A stretch of 64,000 bases of DNA from NCBI GenBank assembly GCA_947503265.1, contig CANNDC010000004.1, positions 1-64,000 of the forward strand, read 5' to 3'. The DNA comes from an uncultured Alteromonadaceae bacterium. GTDB taxonomy: Bacteria; Pseudomonadota; Gammaproteobacteria; Enterobacterales; Alteromonadaceae. Positions 43,778 to 55,349 of the stretch are shown here, in pieces (the stretch's first letter is position 1; every line of letters begins with the position of its first letter). The notes beneath the pieces are model-generated. The model was not told where the DNA came from. It saw nothing but the letters and a program-made list of their open reading frames with translations, and did not search any database. Position numbers and translations under genes: made by a program.

Positions 43778-45481
43778 ATGCTGGAACCTTCTATGACCGC
43801 AGATCTACATCTTAACCATTTAGAATTGGCTTACGACTATGTCTCTGATCCAATTGCATTGGTCGATAATGGTCAGAACTTAATCTATGTGAATGCCTCT
43901 TTTGAAAACACTTTCGGTGTAGACAAAAAAGAGTTAATCCAACGTCCGGTAAAAGACTTGCTGCTGTTTTTGGGGAATTCATCGGAGAATAACTGGGCTG
44001 ATATATTTGAATCTTTAGTTAATCAAACGAAATCTAATTGGAAAGGTGTAGCCGATTTAATTAGTGAAAATGGCAGTATGCACAAGACCAAAGTCAGTGT
44101 CAGTTGCTTAGGAAACGAGCAACAAATATTGTGTTATTTACTTCAATTTGATGCCTTTATTGCCATTGATTTGCAGGAAGAAAACCTAGCACAATTAGCC
44201 TATAGAGACAGCTTGACGGGTTTGGCAAATCGCTCTCTATTTAATCAACTTTTTGATCATGAAATTAGTCATGCTGAACGAGCAAAAATCCGATTTGCCG
44301 TATTATTTATAGATTTAGATAAGTTTAAATCAGTCAATGACAATATGGGACATGACGCCGGCGATATTGTGCTTTGCACCATTGCCCAACGCCTTGAACA
44401 ATCACTACGAAAAAGTGATGTGATAGCGCGTTTAGGAGGCGATGAATTCGCCGTGCTAATGAACAATATCAAAGACTCAGATACGGTTGCTAGAGTCACG
44501 GAAAAGTTGATTAGAGAAATTAAGAAACCAATCAAAAGTGGCTCTCAGGTGATGGAAGTAGGCTGCAGTATAGGCATCAGTGTCTATCCTGATAATGGAC
44601 TCGACGCCGAGCAACTGATACAGCATGCAGACGTTGCTATGTATCGCGCGAAACATCAAGGAGGCAGTAATTACTACTATTTCAGTGACGCATTAAATAG
44701 AGAATTACAGGACATACGATTAGTTGAAAAACAAATTGTTCAGGCGTTAAAAGAAGAGCAGTTTATACCGCATTTCCAACCTGTGATAAATCAATCTAGT
44801 GGTAAAGTTGTCGCTATCGAATGCTTGGCGAGATGGAAACATCCGCAACGAGGCATTTTAGCAGCGATGGAATTTATCCCAGTCGCGTTAAAAATTGGTT
44901 TAGTCCAAGATGTTTTGAATCAAGTATTGAAACAAGCGTTTTCGAGCCTGGGAGTTTGGCATAATCAACACGATCTCAATATTCCAATGTCAATTAACAT
45001 TACTGGTGCTCAGTTTTATCAACAGAACACGTTTGATTTAATGGCTGAATTACTTGATAAACATCAGCTCACCACAAATTCGATTAGACTGGAAGTCACT
45101 GAGAGTACGCTACAAGATAGTGGTAACGACCTTGTCGAACAGTTGAAGAAAGTTAGTTTGGCTGGGTTTAGCATTACCTTAGATGATTTCGGTACCGGAT
45201 ATTCTTCGTTACGTTTCTTGCAACAACTACCTGTAGATACGTTAAAAATTGACCGCTCATTTGTGCGTAATTTAGACAGTAACCCTCATGATAAAGTGAT
45301 AGTGAAAGCCATCATCCAGCTTGCTGAAACCTTGGGTATTCAGGCGGTGGCCGAAGGCGTTGAAAATGAACAACAACGCCAATTCCTAACCAACAATGAT
45401 TGCAACATCATGCAAGGCTATTTGTTCAGTCCCGCACTTTCCGAGGCCGATTTAACCGCTTACTTGTCTGAACATAGTTAA
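43778..45481 (+). CDS. PAS-GGDEF-EAL cyclic di-GMP protein
   Basis: A 567-aa cytoplasmic protein. The PAS domain (about 10-120) has LIYVNASFENTFG. The GGDEF domain (about 145-300) has an intact RLGGDEFAVL and the inhibitory I-site RKSD five residues earlier. The EAL domain (about 320-560) has IECLARW in place of EAL, with the catalytic glutamate kept, plus NITGAQF, VTESTL, DDFGTGYSSLRFLQ and GYLFSPAL. Both diguanylate cyclase and phosphodiesterase activity look possible. The PAS input is unknown. It lies 43 bp after the metzincin-like gene in the same direction. Confidence 0.93.
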   Translation: MLEPSMTADLHLNHLELAYDYVSDPIALVDNGQNLIYVNASFENTFGVDKKELIQRPVKDLLLFLGNSSENNWADIFESLVNQTKSNWKGVADLISENGSMHKTKVSVSCLGNEQQILCYLLQFDAFIAIDLQEENLAQLAYRDSLTGLANRSLFNQLFDHEISHAERAKIRFAVLFIDLDKFKSVNDNMGHDAGDIVLCTIAQRLEQSLRKSDVIARLGGDEFAVLMNNIKDSDTVARVTEKLIREIKKPIKSGSQVMEVGCSIGISVYPDNGLDAEQLIQHADVAMYRAKHQGGSNYYYFSDALNRELQDIRLVEKQIVQALKEEQFIPHFQPVINQSSGKVVAIECLARWKHPQRGILAAMEFIPVALKIGLVQDVLNQVLKQAFSSLGVWHNQHDLNIPMSINITGAQFYQQNTFDLMAELLDKHQLTTNSIRLEVTESTLQDSGNDLVEQLKKVSLAGFSITLDDFGTGYSSLRFLQQLPVDTLKIDRSFVRNLDSNPHDKVIVKAIIQLAETLGIQAVAEGVENEQQRQFLTNNDCNIMQGYLFSPALSEADLTAYLSEHS

Positions 45482-45688
45482 AGCCTACTTATTATTTATC
45501 AAATCAGTCGTTTTAATAGAGCAATAAAGAAGGAGGCGTGAGTAGTAAAATGCTCAGGCCTGTTGATATAGATATTTCGCCAAATTGCACTAATCTTAAA
45601 AGACAAACATCGGTGAATCATTCGTCGGTGTAATTCCATCAAAGATATCATCAGTTGCTCTGTCTAAAAAACGCAGTTGGGGTATATC

Positions 45689-46390
45689 ATGAATGCAATA
45701 TTACAAAATCCTTCCTCTTCACCAGCGTGCAGTTGTGCTTCACAAACTGAATCCACACAAGCTGAAGAAACTTCACATGCAATTTCTCTGGACAGATTAG
45801 ATAGTGCCAGAGAACAGGTTGAAGGGCTTATATCTAAAGCATTAGGGCGAAAAAAATGCAGTCTGGAAGATGCGTCTTTTCATTGTTTTGACCAAGGTTT
45901 TGGAGTCAGTAAATGGGCGATAGCCAGCAACCAGCTTATTTTTGCTGCGGTTGGTGTAGTAAATCAAGTACCCACTCAAGCCATTCTTAATTTCGATACC
46001 TCTTTTTTCGATTCAGCTGGAAGAGGGGAGAACAGGGATATTTTTTGGGTCGAACTTGAAATTGTCGAACCGATTCCTCGAAAATTATCTGTGCCATTTC
46101 GTGGTGTTGGTGTGCTGCGTGATCCCACAAACAACAACTTGATGCGATGTGATCACTTCGAGCTTGCGGTTGATTTGATCGCCGACACAAAAGATGTGGT
46201 TAAGATAATCGCCTGTGTACTAGCTTGTGTAGGGCTTTTCTGTACAGCTGTTTGCGCTCCACTTTGTGTTGCCATCATTGCTTGTATCGCCTGTTTAGCA
46301 AGCTGTGTAGGAGCAAACCTACCCGCTTTCCTGCGTTGTGTTTCAGCGTGTGGGATTGCCCTTGACGGCCTTGAAGACATAGTCACTTGA
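45689..46390 (+). CDS. Unrecognised protein with Cys-rich hydrophobic C-terminus
   Basis: A 233-aa protein of two parts. Residues 1 to about 165 are soluble and polar, with SVPFRGVGVLRD and FHCFDQGFGVSKWAIA. Residues about 168-233 are hydrophobic with ten cysteines in CxxxC-like spacing (CVLACVGLFCTAVCAPLC, then ACIACLASC, LRCVSACG). The halocin C8 precursor has the same plan: an immunity-like N-terminal part and a Cys-rich peptide at the C-terminus. That resemblance is my inference, not a match I can verify. The ATG at 45689 is used because GGGG lies 8 nt upstream. A strong inverted repeat follows the gene. Confidence 0.72.
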   Translation: MNAILQNPSSSPACSCASQTESTQAEETSHAISLDRLDSAREQVEGLISKALGRKKCSLEDASFHCFDQGFGVSKWAIASNQLIFAAVGVVNQVPTQAILNFDTSFFDSAGRGENRDIFWVELEIVEPIPRKLSVPFRGVGVLRDPTNNNLMRCDHFELAVDLIADTKDVVKIIACVLACVGLFCTAVCAPLCVAIIACIACLASCVGANLPAFLRCVSACGIALDGLEDIVT

Positions 46391-46428
46391 TCTAGATTTT
46401 ATACTCAAGGCTAGCTAGTCAAGATTTT

Positions 46429-46500
46429 CTAGTTAACCTGAACTCTGGATAAGAAATTAGCTAACAGATTGAGTTACATAGTTCAGGTTAATTAGTCTTT
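46429..46500 (+). terminator. Long inverted repeat with T run after the Cys-rich gene
   Basis: TTAACCTGAACT (46433-46444) is the exact reverse complement of AGTTCAGGTTAA (46480-46491), extending to 16 bp with one G-T pair. The loop is 35 nt. A run of T residues follows (about 46497-46502) up to the cysZ stop. It could be a terminator for the plus-strand gene. Confidence 0.6.
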
Positions 46501-46501
46501 T

Positions 46502-47245
46502 TTAGTCAACTTTGTGTCTTAAGTCATTCACCCACATGGACGTGGCACCGCATATTGCTACTGGCATTATTAGCAAGTTCACTACGGGTATCATAGAAAA
46601 AACCGTTACCATGATGCCAAACGAAAAACAGTTGGAACGGCTTCTATTTAGGCTGTCACGCATGGTTTTAAACGGCACCTTGTGATTATCGTAAGGATAG
46701 TCGCAATATTGTATTGCCATCATCCAAGCACTGAACAAAAACCATAGAACTTGGCCAATCACAGGTAGTAGGAAAAACAAGATAAGAAAACCAATAGCTC
46801 GGGGAATATAATAACCAAGCTTCGCGACTTCTCTACCTAGTGTTCGCGGTATATCCTTAATAATATCGGATAGGCCACTATCACCTAAACTTTGGCCTGT
46901 TAAATGAAGTTCAACTTTTTCCGCTAACAAACCATTAAATGGTGCCGCAATCCAGTTTGCTAAGGTGCCAAACAGCAGCGCAAACACTAACAAAATAGTG
47001 ATCACCGCCAAAGGCCACAAAATATAGGTTACCCCTTCTTTGAACCATGCTAGCCAATCCCAATCTGGAATCAAATTCACTATGTACTTAACCCCATCAT
47101 CAATTTGACCGACAAGGAAATAGGTGGCTATTGAAAACAGAATAAGATTGACGGTAAAAGGCACAAACACAAATCGTTTTAATCCTTTGGTCCTGATCAA
47201 ACTAAAGCCTTCTAGAAAGTAATTGACGCCACTACCATTGCTCAT
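46502..47245 (-). CDS. cysZ: Sulfate transporter CysZ
   Basis: A 247-aa inner-membrane protein (EI24/CysZ family). It closely follows the E. coli layout: TVNLILFSIATYFLVGQ, NWIAAPFNGLLAEKVE, WFLFSAWMMAIQYCDYP, DNHKVPFKTMRDSL and NLLIMPVAICGATSMWV. It mediates high-affinity sulfate uptake for cysteine biosynthesis. It is divergent from smc, with 145 bp between the starts. The arrangement cysZ / smc-zipA-ligA is conserved in related bacteria. Confidence 0.95.
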   Translation of the reverse strand: MSNGSGVNYFLEGFSLIRTKGLKRFVFVPFTVNLILFSIATYFLVGQIDDGVKYIVNLIPDWDWLAWFKEGVTYILWPLAVITILLVFALLFGTLANWIAAPFNGLLAEKVELHLTGQSLGDSGLSDIIKDIPRTLGREVAKLGYYIPRAIGFLILFFLLPVIGQVLWFLFSAWMMAIQYCDYPYDNHKVPFKTMRDSLNRSRSNCFSFGIMVTVFSMIPVVNLLIMPVAICGATSMWVNDLRHKVD

Positions 47246-47390
47246 ATTTTGTTATGTTTCCATTGAATTAAATTATTCTAGATAGACAGATTATAACGAT
47301 GACCTTTATCAAATCAAAAACCTTAATTGTTACACTTGATGACTTTTGATACATTCATGTAAAACAAGAATAAGATAAACGCTAAACTTA

Positions 47391-50300
47391 ATGCGCTTAA
47401 AGAAAATTAAGCTAGCTGGATTTAAATCTTTTGTAGATCCCACTAGTATTCCATTCCCTGACGAGATGACCGCCATTGTTGGTCCTAACGGCTGTGGCAA
47501 ATCCAATGTGATTGACGCAGTGCGCTGGGTATTGGGAGAGAGTTCAGCGAAGAATCTGCGCGGCGATGCCATGACAGATGTGATCTTCAATGGCTCGACT
47601 GCACGCAAACCTGTGTCTCAATGCAGTGTTGAATTGGTTTTTGATAATACTTCGGGCCGGGTTCAAGGTGAATTTGCCAATTATGCTGAGTTATCTGTCA
47701 AACGGTTAGTCACCCGAGAAGCTCAATCTCACTATTTTCTCAATGCAACTAAATGTCGTCGTCGAGATGTTACCGATATATTTCTTGGTACGGGGTTAGG
47801 ACCTCGAAGTTATGCAATCATTGAACAAGGCATGATATCTCGTTTAATCGAATCAAAGCCGCAAGAACTGCGCGTTTTTATTGAGGAAGCTGCGGGAGTC
47901 TCCAAATACAAAGAACGTCGGCGAGAAACAGAGAATAGAATTCGTCACACCAAAGAAAATTTAGAACGACTAGACGATGTGCGAAGTGAATTAGGCCTGC
48001 AACTAGACAAATTGCAACGACAAGCTTCCGCTGCCCGCAAATACAAAGACTTAAAAGCCAAGGAGCGCAGGTTAAAAAGCGAGTTATCGGCAATTCGCTG
48101 GTTAAAACACAGCGAAAAAATTCAACAGTTAGAATCAGAAATTGAAATTCAAAACAATGAAATAGAAGAGTACATCGCCAAACAACGGGCCGACGAAAAA
48201 GACATTACCATATTCAAAGCCCAGCAAGAAGAATTGAAGCAAAGTTTAACCGACTCGCAGGATCAGTTCTTTAAGGTGGGCACAGAAATTACCAAGCTCG
48301 AGCAAAATCAGTTGCATGCTAAGCAGCGCCAGTCGCAGATTGAAGCGGAAATACAGGCCGTTAGTCAGGAATTAAACAGGGCTGAATCGGCGTTGAAGGA
48401 AGAACATCAGCAATTGCAAATCTTGCAAGACAAATTAGCGTTAATGGAGCCTGAACAAGAAGCACTTGCCGCTCAACTCGAACAGTCAGAAGAGCGTCTA
48501 ATTGAATCACAAGATGCCTTGTCAGTTCACGAGAATCAATGGCGCGAACAAGAACAAAAGTATGTTCAAAGCAAGCAGCAAGCGCAAAATTACCATAGCC
48601 AAATACAAGCTAACATGAATTTGCAAATGCGAACTCAGGCTCGTATCGAAGAGTTGAGAAGTGAGCAGGGCGAACTTGAACATGATGTGCTGGCTGAGCA
48701 AGTCGAGAGCCTAAGTCACCAAATCGCCCAGTCTAAAGGGCATTTTCAACATGCAAAACACCGTGTCGACGACTTGCAATCCAAATTGGATACAAAATCT
48801 GACATTTTGGAGTCATATAAATTACAAAAGTTTGATTTAAGCGGCAAACTGCAGACATTGTCAGCGAGCCAAACCGCGTTGCAAAGCATTCAAAATGCAT
48901 CTGATGACAGTCATGAATTAGGTGAATATCTCGATGGCAAAAATATTGAGTATCAAATGCTATGGCAAACACTAGATGTTGAAGCGGGTTGGGAATATGC
49001 AGTCGAAATTGCAATAAAACGTTTTCATCAGGCCATTTGTACTGAACAGCAACCAGAAATAAATGAATTACTGTCAAACTCAAGTGGAGTCATATTTTCC
49101 AGTGATTTGTTTACTGAATCTAAACCTCAGGGAACCCTGGCTACAAAGTTAAGCAATCAGAGCGTGCCGACACTCTTTCATCATATTCTGTTCGCAGAAT
49201 CCACAGAACAAGCATTAGCACGTCGCGACGCTTTGAGTACCGGGCAGAGTATTCTAACTAAACAGGGAAAATGGTTTGGCGAAGACTGGATTGACTTAGG
49301 CAAAAATGATGATGAGCAGGGCAACATTCAACGAGCATCTCAAATAAAACAATTTGAACATGATAAAGATGTCACCCAATCTCAGATTGATGAAGTCAGT
49401 CAAAATTTGAGTGAGATAGAGGACGAAATTAGCCAAATTCAAGATCAAATGAGTACGGCAAAAAATGAACTCAAACAGGCTGAGCAGGCGTTAACTCAGC
49501 AACAAAACCAACACAATTTGCTTGAAATGCAGCATCAACAAACGTTTGCACGTGAAACGAAAATCAGTGAAGAGTTGAGTAAGCAAATACAGCTGTTAGA
49601 AGATGAAACGCTTCAATCTGAAACCCTCAACGAACAAGTTGCTGAACTTGAATTACTGTTGGAAGAGATGGCAGAGCGCGTTTTAGAGTTGGAAGAAAAA
49701 CGTTTACAGATGAACGATGCTATTCAGCAAAACAGATCTAGCGTACAAAGACTCACGCAAGAATCCCATCAAATGGATTTATCTGTGCAAAACGTCAACA
49801 ATGAAATTAGGAGCTTGGAAGACAGGCAAGGATCCAGAGGTGACTTGCTGCATCGATCGCGCGAACGCATGCAACAACTCATTGAGGAAGAAAAAGTACT
49901 CTCTCAACCCATGGATGAACAATCAAATTTATTGGAAAACCTGTTAGAACAACGCCTACTTATTGAAGAAAATCAGCAAACAATAAAACAGCAATTAGGT
50001 GAAGTAGAATCATCTCTTTCCACTGCCGAAAAAGGCCAGCAGGGTAAACTAGAAAAAATTCAGTTTATGCGTTCCCAAGTTGAAAGCAAGAAACTGGAGT
50101 GCGAAGGGTTCAAAGTAAGAGCTAAAAGCACGGTTGAGCAACTGGGCGAAATCAACCAAACCTTAAAAACTGTTTTAGAAGAATTGCCCGCAGACGCTGA
50201 GGAATCTGGCTGGCAGGAAGATTTAGAGAAAACAGCAACTGCCATTTCCCGATTGGGCGCAGTGAATTTGGCTGCAGTTGAAGAATTTGAAGTTCAAGCA

Positions 50301-50867
50301 GAAAGGAAAAAGCACTTGGACGATCAAAATGAAGATCTGGTTGCAGCGTTAGAAACCTTAGAAGCAGCAATACGGAAAATAGACAAAGAAACCCGGTCTC
50401 GTTTCAAAGAAACTTACGATAGAGTCAATAATGATCTAAAAGAGTTGTTTCCAAAAGTGTTTGGTGGTGGTAGCGCTTATTTGGAACTAACTGGGGAAGA
50501 TTTACTCGAAACAGGTGTGACTATTATGGCAAGGCCACCGGGTAAGAAAAATAGCACAATTCATTTGCTTTCGGGTGGAGAAAAGGCGCTAACCGCTTTA
50601 TCATTAGTGTTTGCTATTTTTAGACTTAACCCGGCGCCATTTTGTTTGTTAGATGAAGTAGACGCACCACTAGACGATGCAAACGTTGGACGTTTTTGCA
50701 AACTCGTATCTGAAATGTCAAAAACGGTGCAGTTTATCTACATTACACACAATAAAATCGCAATGGAAATGGCCACACACCTAACAGGTGTTACCATGGC
50801 AGAACCGGGTGTTTCAAGAATGGTTGCTGTAGATGTAGAAGAAGCAGTAGCTATTGCACAGGCCTGA
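47391..50867 (+). CDS. smc: Chromosome segregation protein SMC
   Basis: A 1158-aa ATPase. The N-terminal ABC half has MRLKKIKLAGFKSF and the Walker A VGPNGCGKSNVIDAVRWVLG. Long coiled coils follow (about 170-500 and 660-1000), with a hinge near residues 510-640 (LDVEAGWEYAVEIAIKRFH). The C-terminal half has the signature LLSGGEKALTALSLVFAIF and Walker B CLLDEVDAPLDD. SMC organises and segregates the chromosome, normally with ScpA and ScpB, which are not in this window. It replaces MukB of enterobacteria in this lineage. It is the first gene of the smc-zipA-ligA series. Confidence 0.96.
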   Translation: MRLKKIKLAGFKSFVDPTSIPFPDEMTAIVGPNGCGKSNVIDAVRWVLGESSAKNLRGDAMTDVIFNGSTARKPVSQCSVELVFDNTSGRVQGEFANYAELSVKRLVTREAQSHYFLNATKCRRRDVTDIFLGTGLGPRSYAIIEQGMISRLIESKPQELRVFIEEAAGVSKYKERRRETENRIRHTKENLERLDDVRSELGLQLDKLQRQASAARKYKDLKAKERRLKSELSAIRWLKHSEKIQQLESEIEIQNNEIEEYIAKQRADEKDITIFKAQQEELKQSLTDSQDQFFKVGTEITKLEQNQLHAKQRQSQIEAEIQAVSQELNRAESALKEEHQQLQILQDKLALMEPEQEALAAQLEQSEERLIESQDALSVHENQWREQEQKYVQSKQQAQNYHSQIQANMNLQMRTQARIEELRSEQGELEHDVLAEQVESLSHQIAQSKGHFQHAKHRVDDLQSKLDTKSDILESYKLQKFDLSGKLQTLSASQTALQSIQNASDDSHELGEYLDGKNIEYQMLWQTLDVEAGWEYAVEIAIKRFHQAICTEQQPEINELLSNSSGVIFSSDLFTESKPQGTLATKLSNQSVPTLFHHILFAESTEQALARRDALSTGQSILTKQGKWFGEDWIDLGKNDDEQGNIQRASQIKQFEHDKDVTQSQIDEVSQNLSEIEDEISQIQDQMSTAKNELKQAEQALTQQQNQHNLLEMQHQQTFARETKISEELSKQIQLLEDETLQSETLNEQVAELELLLEEMAERVLELEEKRLQMNDAIQQNRSSVQRLTQESHQMDLSVQNVNNEIRSLEDRQGSRGDLLHRSRERMQQLIEEEKVLSQPMDEQSNLLENLLEQRLLIEENQQTIKQQLGEVESSLSTAEKGQQGKLEKIQFMRSQVESKKLECEGFKVRAKSTVEQLGEINQTLKTVLEELPADAEESGWQEDLEKTATAISRLGAVNLAAVEEFEVQAERKKHLDDQNEDLVAALETLEAAIRKIDKETRSRFKETYDRVNNDLKELFPKVFGGGSAYLELTGEDLLETGVTIMARPPGKKNSTIHLLSGGEKALTALSLVFAIFRLNPAPFCLLDEVDAPLDDANVGRFCKLVSEMSKTVQFIYITHNKIAMEMATHLTGVTMAEPGVSRMVAVDVEEAVAIAQA

Positions 50868-50921
50868 TAAATGAGCATAACCAAACGCAGCGACAACATA
50901 ATAATAGGTAGTAAACGCTAA

Positions 50922-52307
50922 ATGGAAGAATTACGACTGGCTTTTTTAGTCATAGGAGCCTGCGCAATAGCAGGAATAATGATTCATGGTTTGTGGAGTG
51001 TTCGAAAGAACTCTAGCAACAAAGAATCTGCCAGCCTAGAGACATCGGATTGGCAAGACGATTATGATGAAGAAGAAGTCGAAGACGTTGTGCTAGACGA
51101 CGAAAAAGTCGTTATTTCCTCAACGGAAGAGAGATCAGAACCCAAGTTTTCAGCCTCTGAGTTCGATGATTTAGGTTTGGGGACGGTTAGAGTAGTAGGT
51201 GCAGATACAGATCAAGAACCTACTCATGAAAATACAACTAAGAATTCTGAAGAGAGTGACCCAAATAGCGAAGCCGCTGAAACAGATTTATCTGTCGAGA
51301 ACGAATCGTCTGAAGAGGCTAAGCCGAAAATCTACTCTTCTGTGGTTACTCAGCCGAAACCTGAATATGCTGCCGAGCAAGTTGAGGCGATGCGCAGTCG
51401 CTATGCTGGACAAGATAAGGGGCAGGCTGAAGAGATACCTGAACCCCCTCCTTTTTTATTGAAAACAAGCAGTATAGATACAACAGAAACGACTGTAGTT
51501 CAAAACACGAATACTAGCCAAGAAGTAGCAGCGGCAATACCGACAGAAACATCTGAACATAGCGCGACTGATACTGGGAATCCTGAACCTGTATTGAAAT
51601 CACAAAATGTAGAACCTGCTAAGCCGGAAGAACCGAGCAAGCCAGAAGAAACTAATAGGTCAGAAGAACTGGGCAAGCCGAGTTTGGCAAGTCAGGTTAA
51701 GAGTTTCGTCAAGCCGAGCAAAACTACACCACAAAAACCTAAGCGACGCGAACCTAAGTTGAAACCCAGCAAGGTTAAGACTGATCAAATGAAAATTGAC
51801 TTTGACGAGCCCAGCTTAGATTTAGGCGAGCAAGATCAAGTTGCTCAAGGTGCAACAGAATCATCTGCAAGTCCACTTCAACAAGAAGTGTTGGTACTCA
51901 ATGTCAAAGCATCTGAAGACAACCCCATTGCAGGCGCCGCGCTTCTACCCATGTTACTTACTCTCGGCTTTAAGTTTGGTGATCAAGATATTTTCCACAG
52001 ACATGTGAATAGCAACGGTAAAGGCCCCGTCTTGTTTAGTTTAGCCAACATGTTCAAACCCGGTGTGTTTGACATAGACAACCTTGAAAACTTCAGCACC
52101 CAAGGTGTGTCTTTATTTATGATGCTTCCCATTGAAGGTGACCCGCATCAAGTTTTCAATATGATGCACAATGCTGCGCGAAAAATCTCTGAAGAGTTTG
52201 CGTCTACTGTCTTAGATGGCAGAAGAAATCCGCTTACCAAACAAGGATTACAACAATATGTTGAAAAAATACGTGAATTTGAGCGTCAGCGTTTAATCCA
52301 ACGTTAA
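50922..52307 (+). CDS. zipA: Cell division protein ZipA
   Basis: A 461-aa inner-membrane protein. An N-terminal transmembrane segment (about 5-25, LAFLVIGACAIAGIMIHGLW) is followed by an acidic and Pro/Glu/Lys-rich linker of about 290 residues. The C-terminal FtsZ-binding domain (about 325-455) has EVLVLNVKASEDNPIAGAAL and GVSLFMMLPIEGDPHQVFNM. ZipA tethers FtsZ to the membrane at the Z ring. The linker is long and holds repeated KPEE-type segments (about 225-255). It lies between smc (54-bp gap) and ligA (26-bp gap), as in other gammaproteobacteria. Confidence 0.94.
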   Translation: MEELRLAFLVIGACAIAGIMIHGLWSVRKNSSNKESASLETSDWQDDYDEEEVEDVVLDDEKVVISSTEERSEPKFSASEFDDLGLGTVRVVGADTDQEPTHENTTKNSEESDPNSEAAETDLSVENESSEEAKPKIYSSVVTQPKPEYAAEQVEAMRSRYAGQDKGQAEEIPEPPPFLLKTSSIDTTETTVVQNTNTSQEVAAAIPTETSEHSATDTGNPEPVLKSQNVEPAKPEEPSKPEETNRSEELGKPSLASQVKSFVKPSKTTPQKPKRREPKLKPSKVKTDQMKIDFDEPSLDLGEQDQVAQGATESSASPLQQEVLVLNVKASEDNPIAGAALLPMLLTLGFKFGDQDIFHRHVNSNGKGPVLFSLANMFKPGVFDIDNLENFSTQGVSLFMMLPIEGDPHQVFNMMHNAARKISEEFASTVLDGRRNPLTKQGLQQYVEKIREFERQRLIQR

Positions 52308-52333
52308 ATATCCATTAATACGCAGGCCTGTGA

Positions 52334-54768
<2,435 letters not shown>

Positions 54769-54787
54769 CCAATACAACTCGGGCAGC

Positions 54788-55312
54788 CTAGGCTTGCTTC
54801 ATCCTGTCCTGCTTACGCTTATTCCACGCTTTCATCACCGAAATTCGCCAAACTGCGTTTAAACCGAAGTATCCGAATAGGCCTGCAACAATTGAACAAA
54901 CTAAACATCCTAATAAGAAGGCCGGCCCGATAGTTTCCAAACTTGCGACCACCCAACTCCAACTCAATTCAAACTCAAATTTCCTTTCAGGAGTACCCAT
55001 GATGGTATTGCCGACCAAATATGCACCATAAAAAATCGGCGGCATAGTGAAGGGGTTAGTGATCCAAACTGTCGCGATTGATAAAGGTAAATTAACTCTA
55101 AGAGGAATAGACAAAGCAGCGGATAACCACATTTGGAAAGGTACTGGCCAGAAAGCAAAAAACAATCCTATACCAAAGGCTCCAGAGGCCGATTTTCTGT
55201 TTAAATGCCATAAATTGGGGTCATGAAGTACAGTTCCGAACATAGAAAGGGCTCTATTGCTCTTAATGGTTTGTATATCGGGTAAAAAGCGTTTAATAAT
55301 CTTTTTTGGCAT
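54788..55312 (-). CDS. DUF2062 domain-containing membrane protein
   Basis: A 174-aa protein. A basic N-terminus (MPKKIIKRFLPD) is followed by NPNLWHLNRKSASGAFGIGL-type family residues and then several hydrophobic segments: FGIGLFFAFWPVPFQMWLSA, PLSIATVWITNPFTMPPIFY and a C-terminal FLLGCLVCSIVAGLFGYFGL. This is the DUF2062 family of inner-membrane proteins, of unknown role. It is divergent from comEC with 37 bp between the starts. Confidence 0.88.
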   Translation of the reverse strand: MPKKIIKRFLPDIQTIKSNRALSMFGTVLHDPNLWHLNRKSASGAFGIGLFFAFWPVPFQMWLSAALSIPLRVNLPLSIATVWITNPFTMPPIFYGAYLVGNTIMGTPERKFEFELSWSWVVASLETIGPAFLLGCLVCSIVAGLFGYFGLNAVWRISVMKAWNKRKQDRMKQA

Positions 55313-55349
55313 CGGAATTAAATTCTAAGAATAAACAGAGGCAAAGGAA

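Noticed and set aside
43778..45481. The GGDEF-EAL protein as catalytically dead because EAL reads ECL.
   Set aside because: The catalytic glutamate and all other metal-binding motifs are kept, and E-x-L variants occur in active enzymes.
45482..45688. Possible cyclic di-GMP riboswitch before the Cys-rich gene, given the adjacent GGDEF-EAL gene.
   Set aside because: None of the GEMM core motifs is present.
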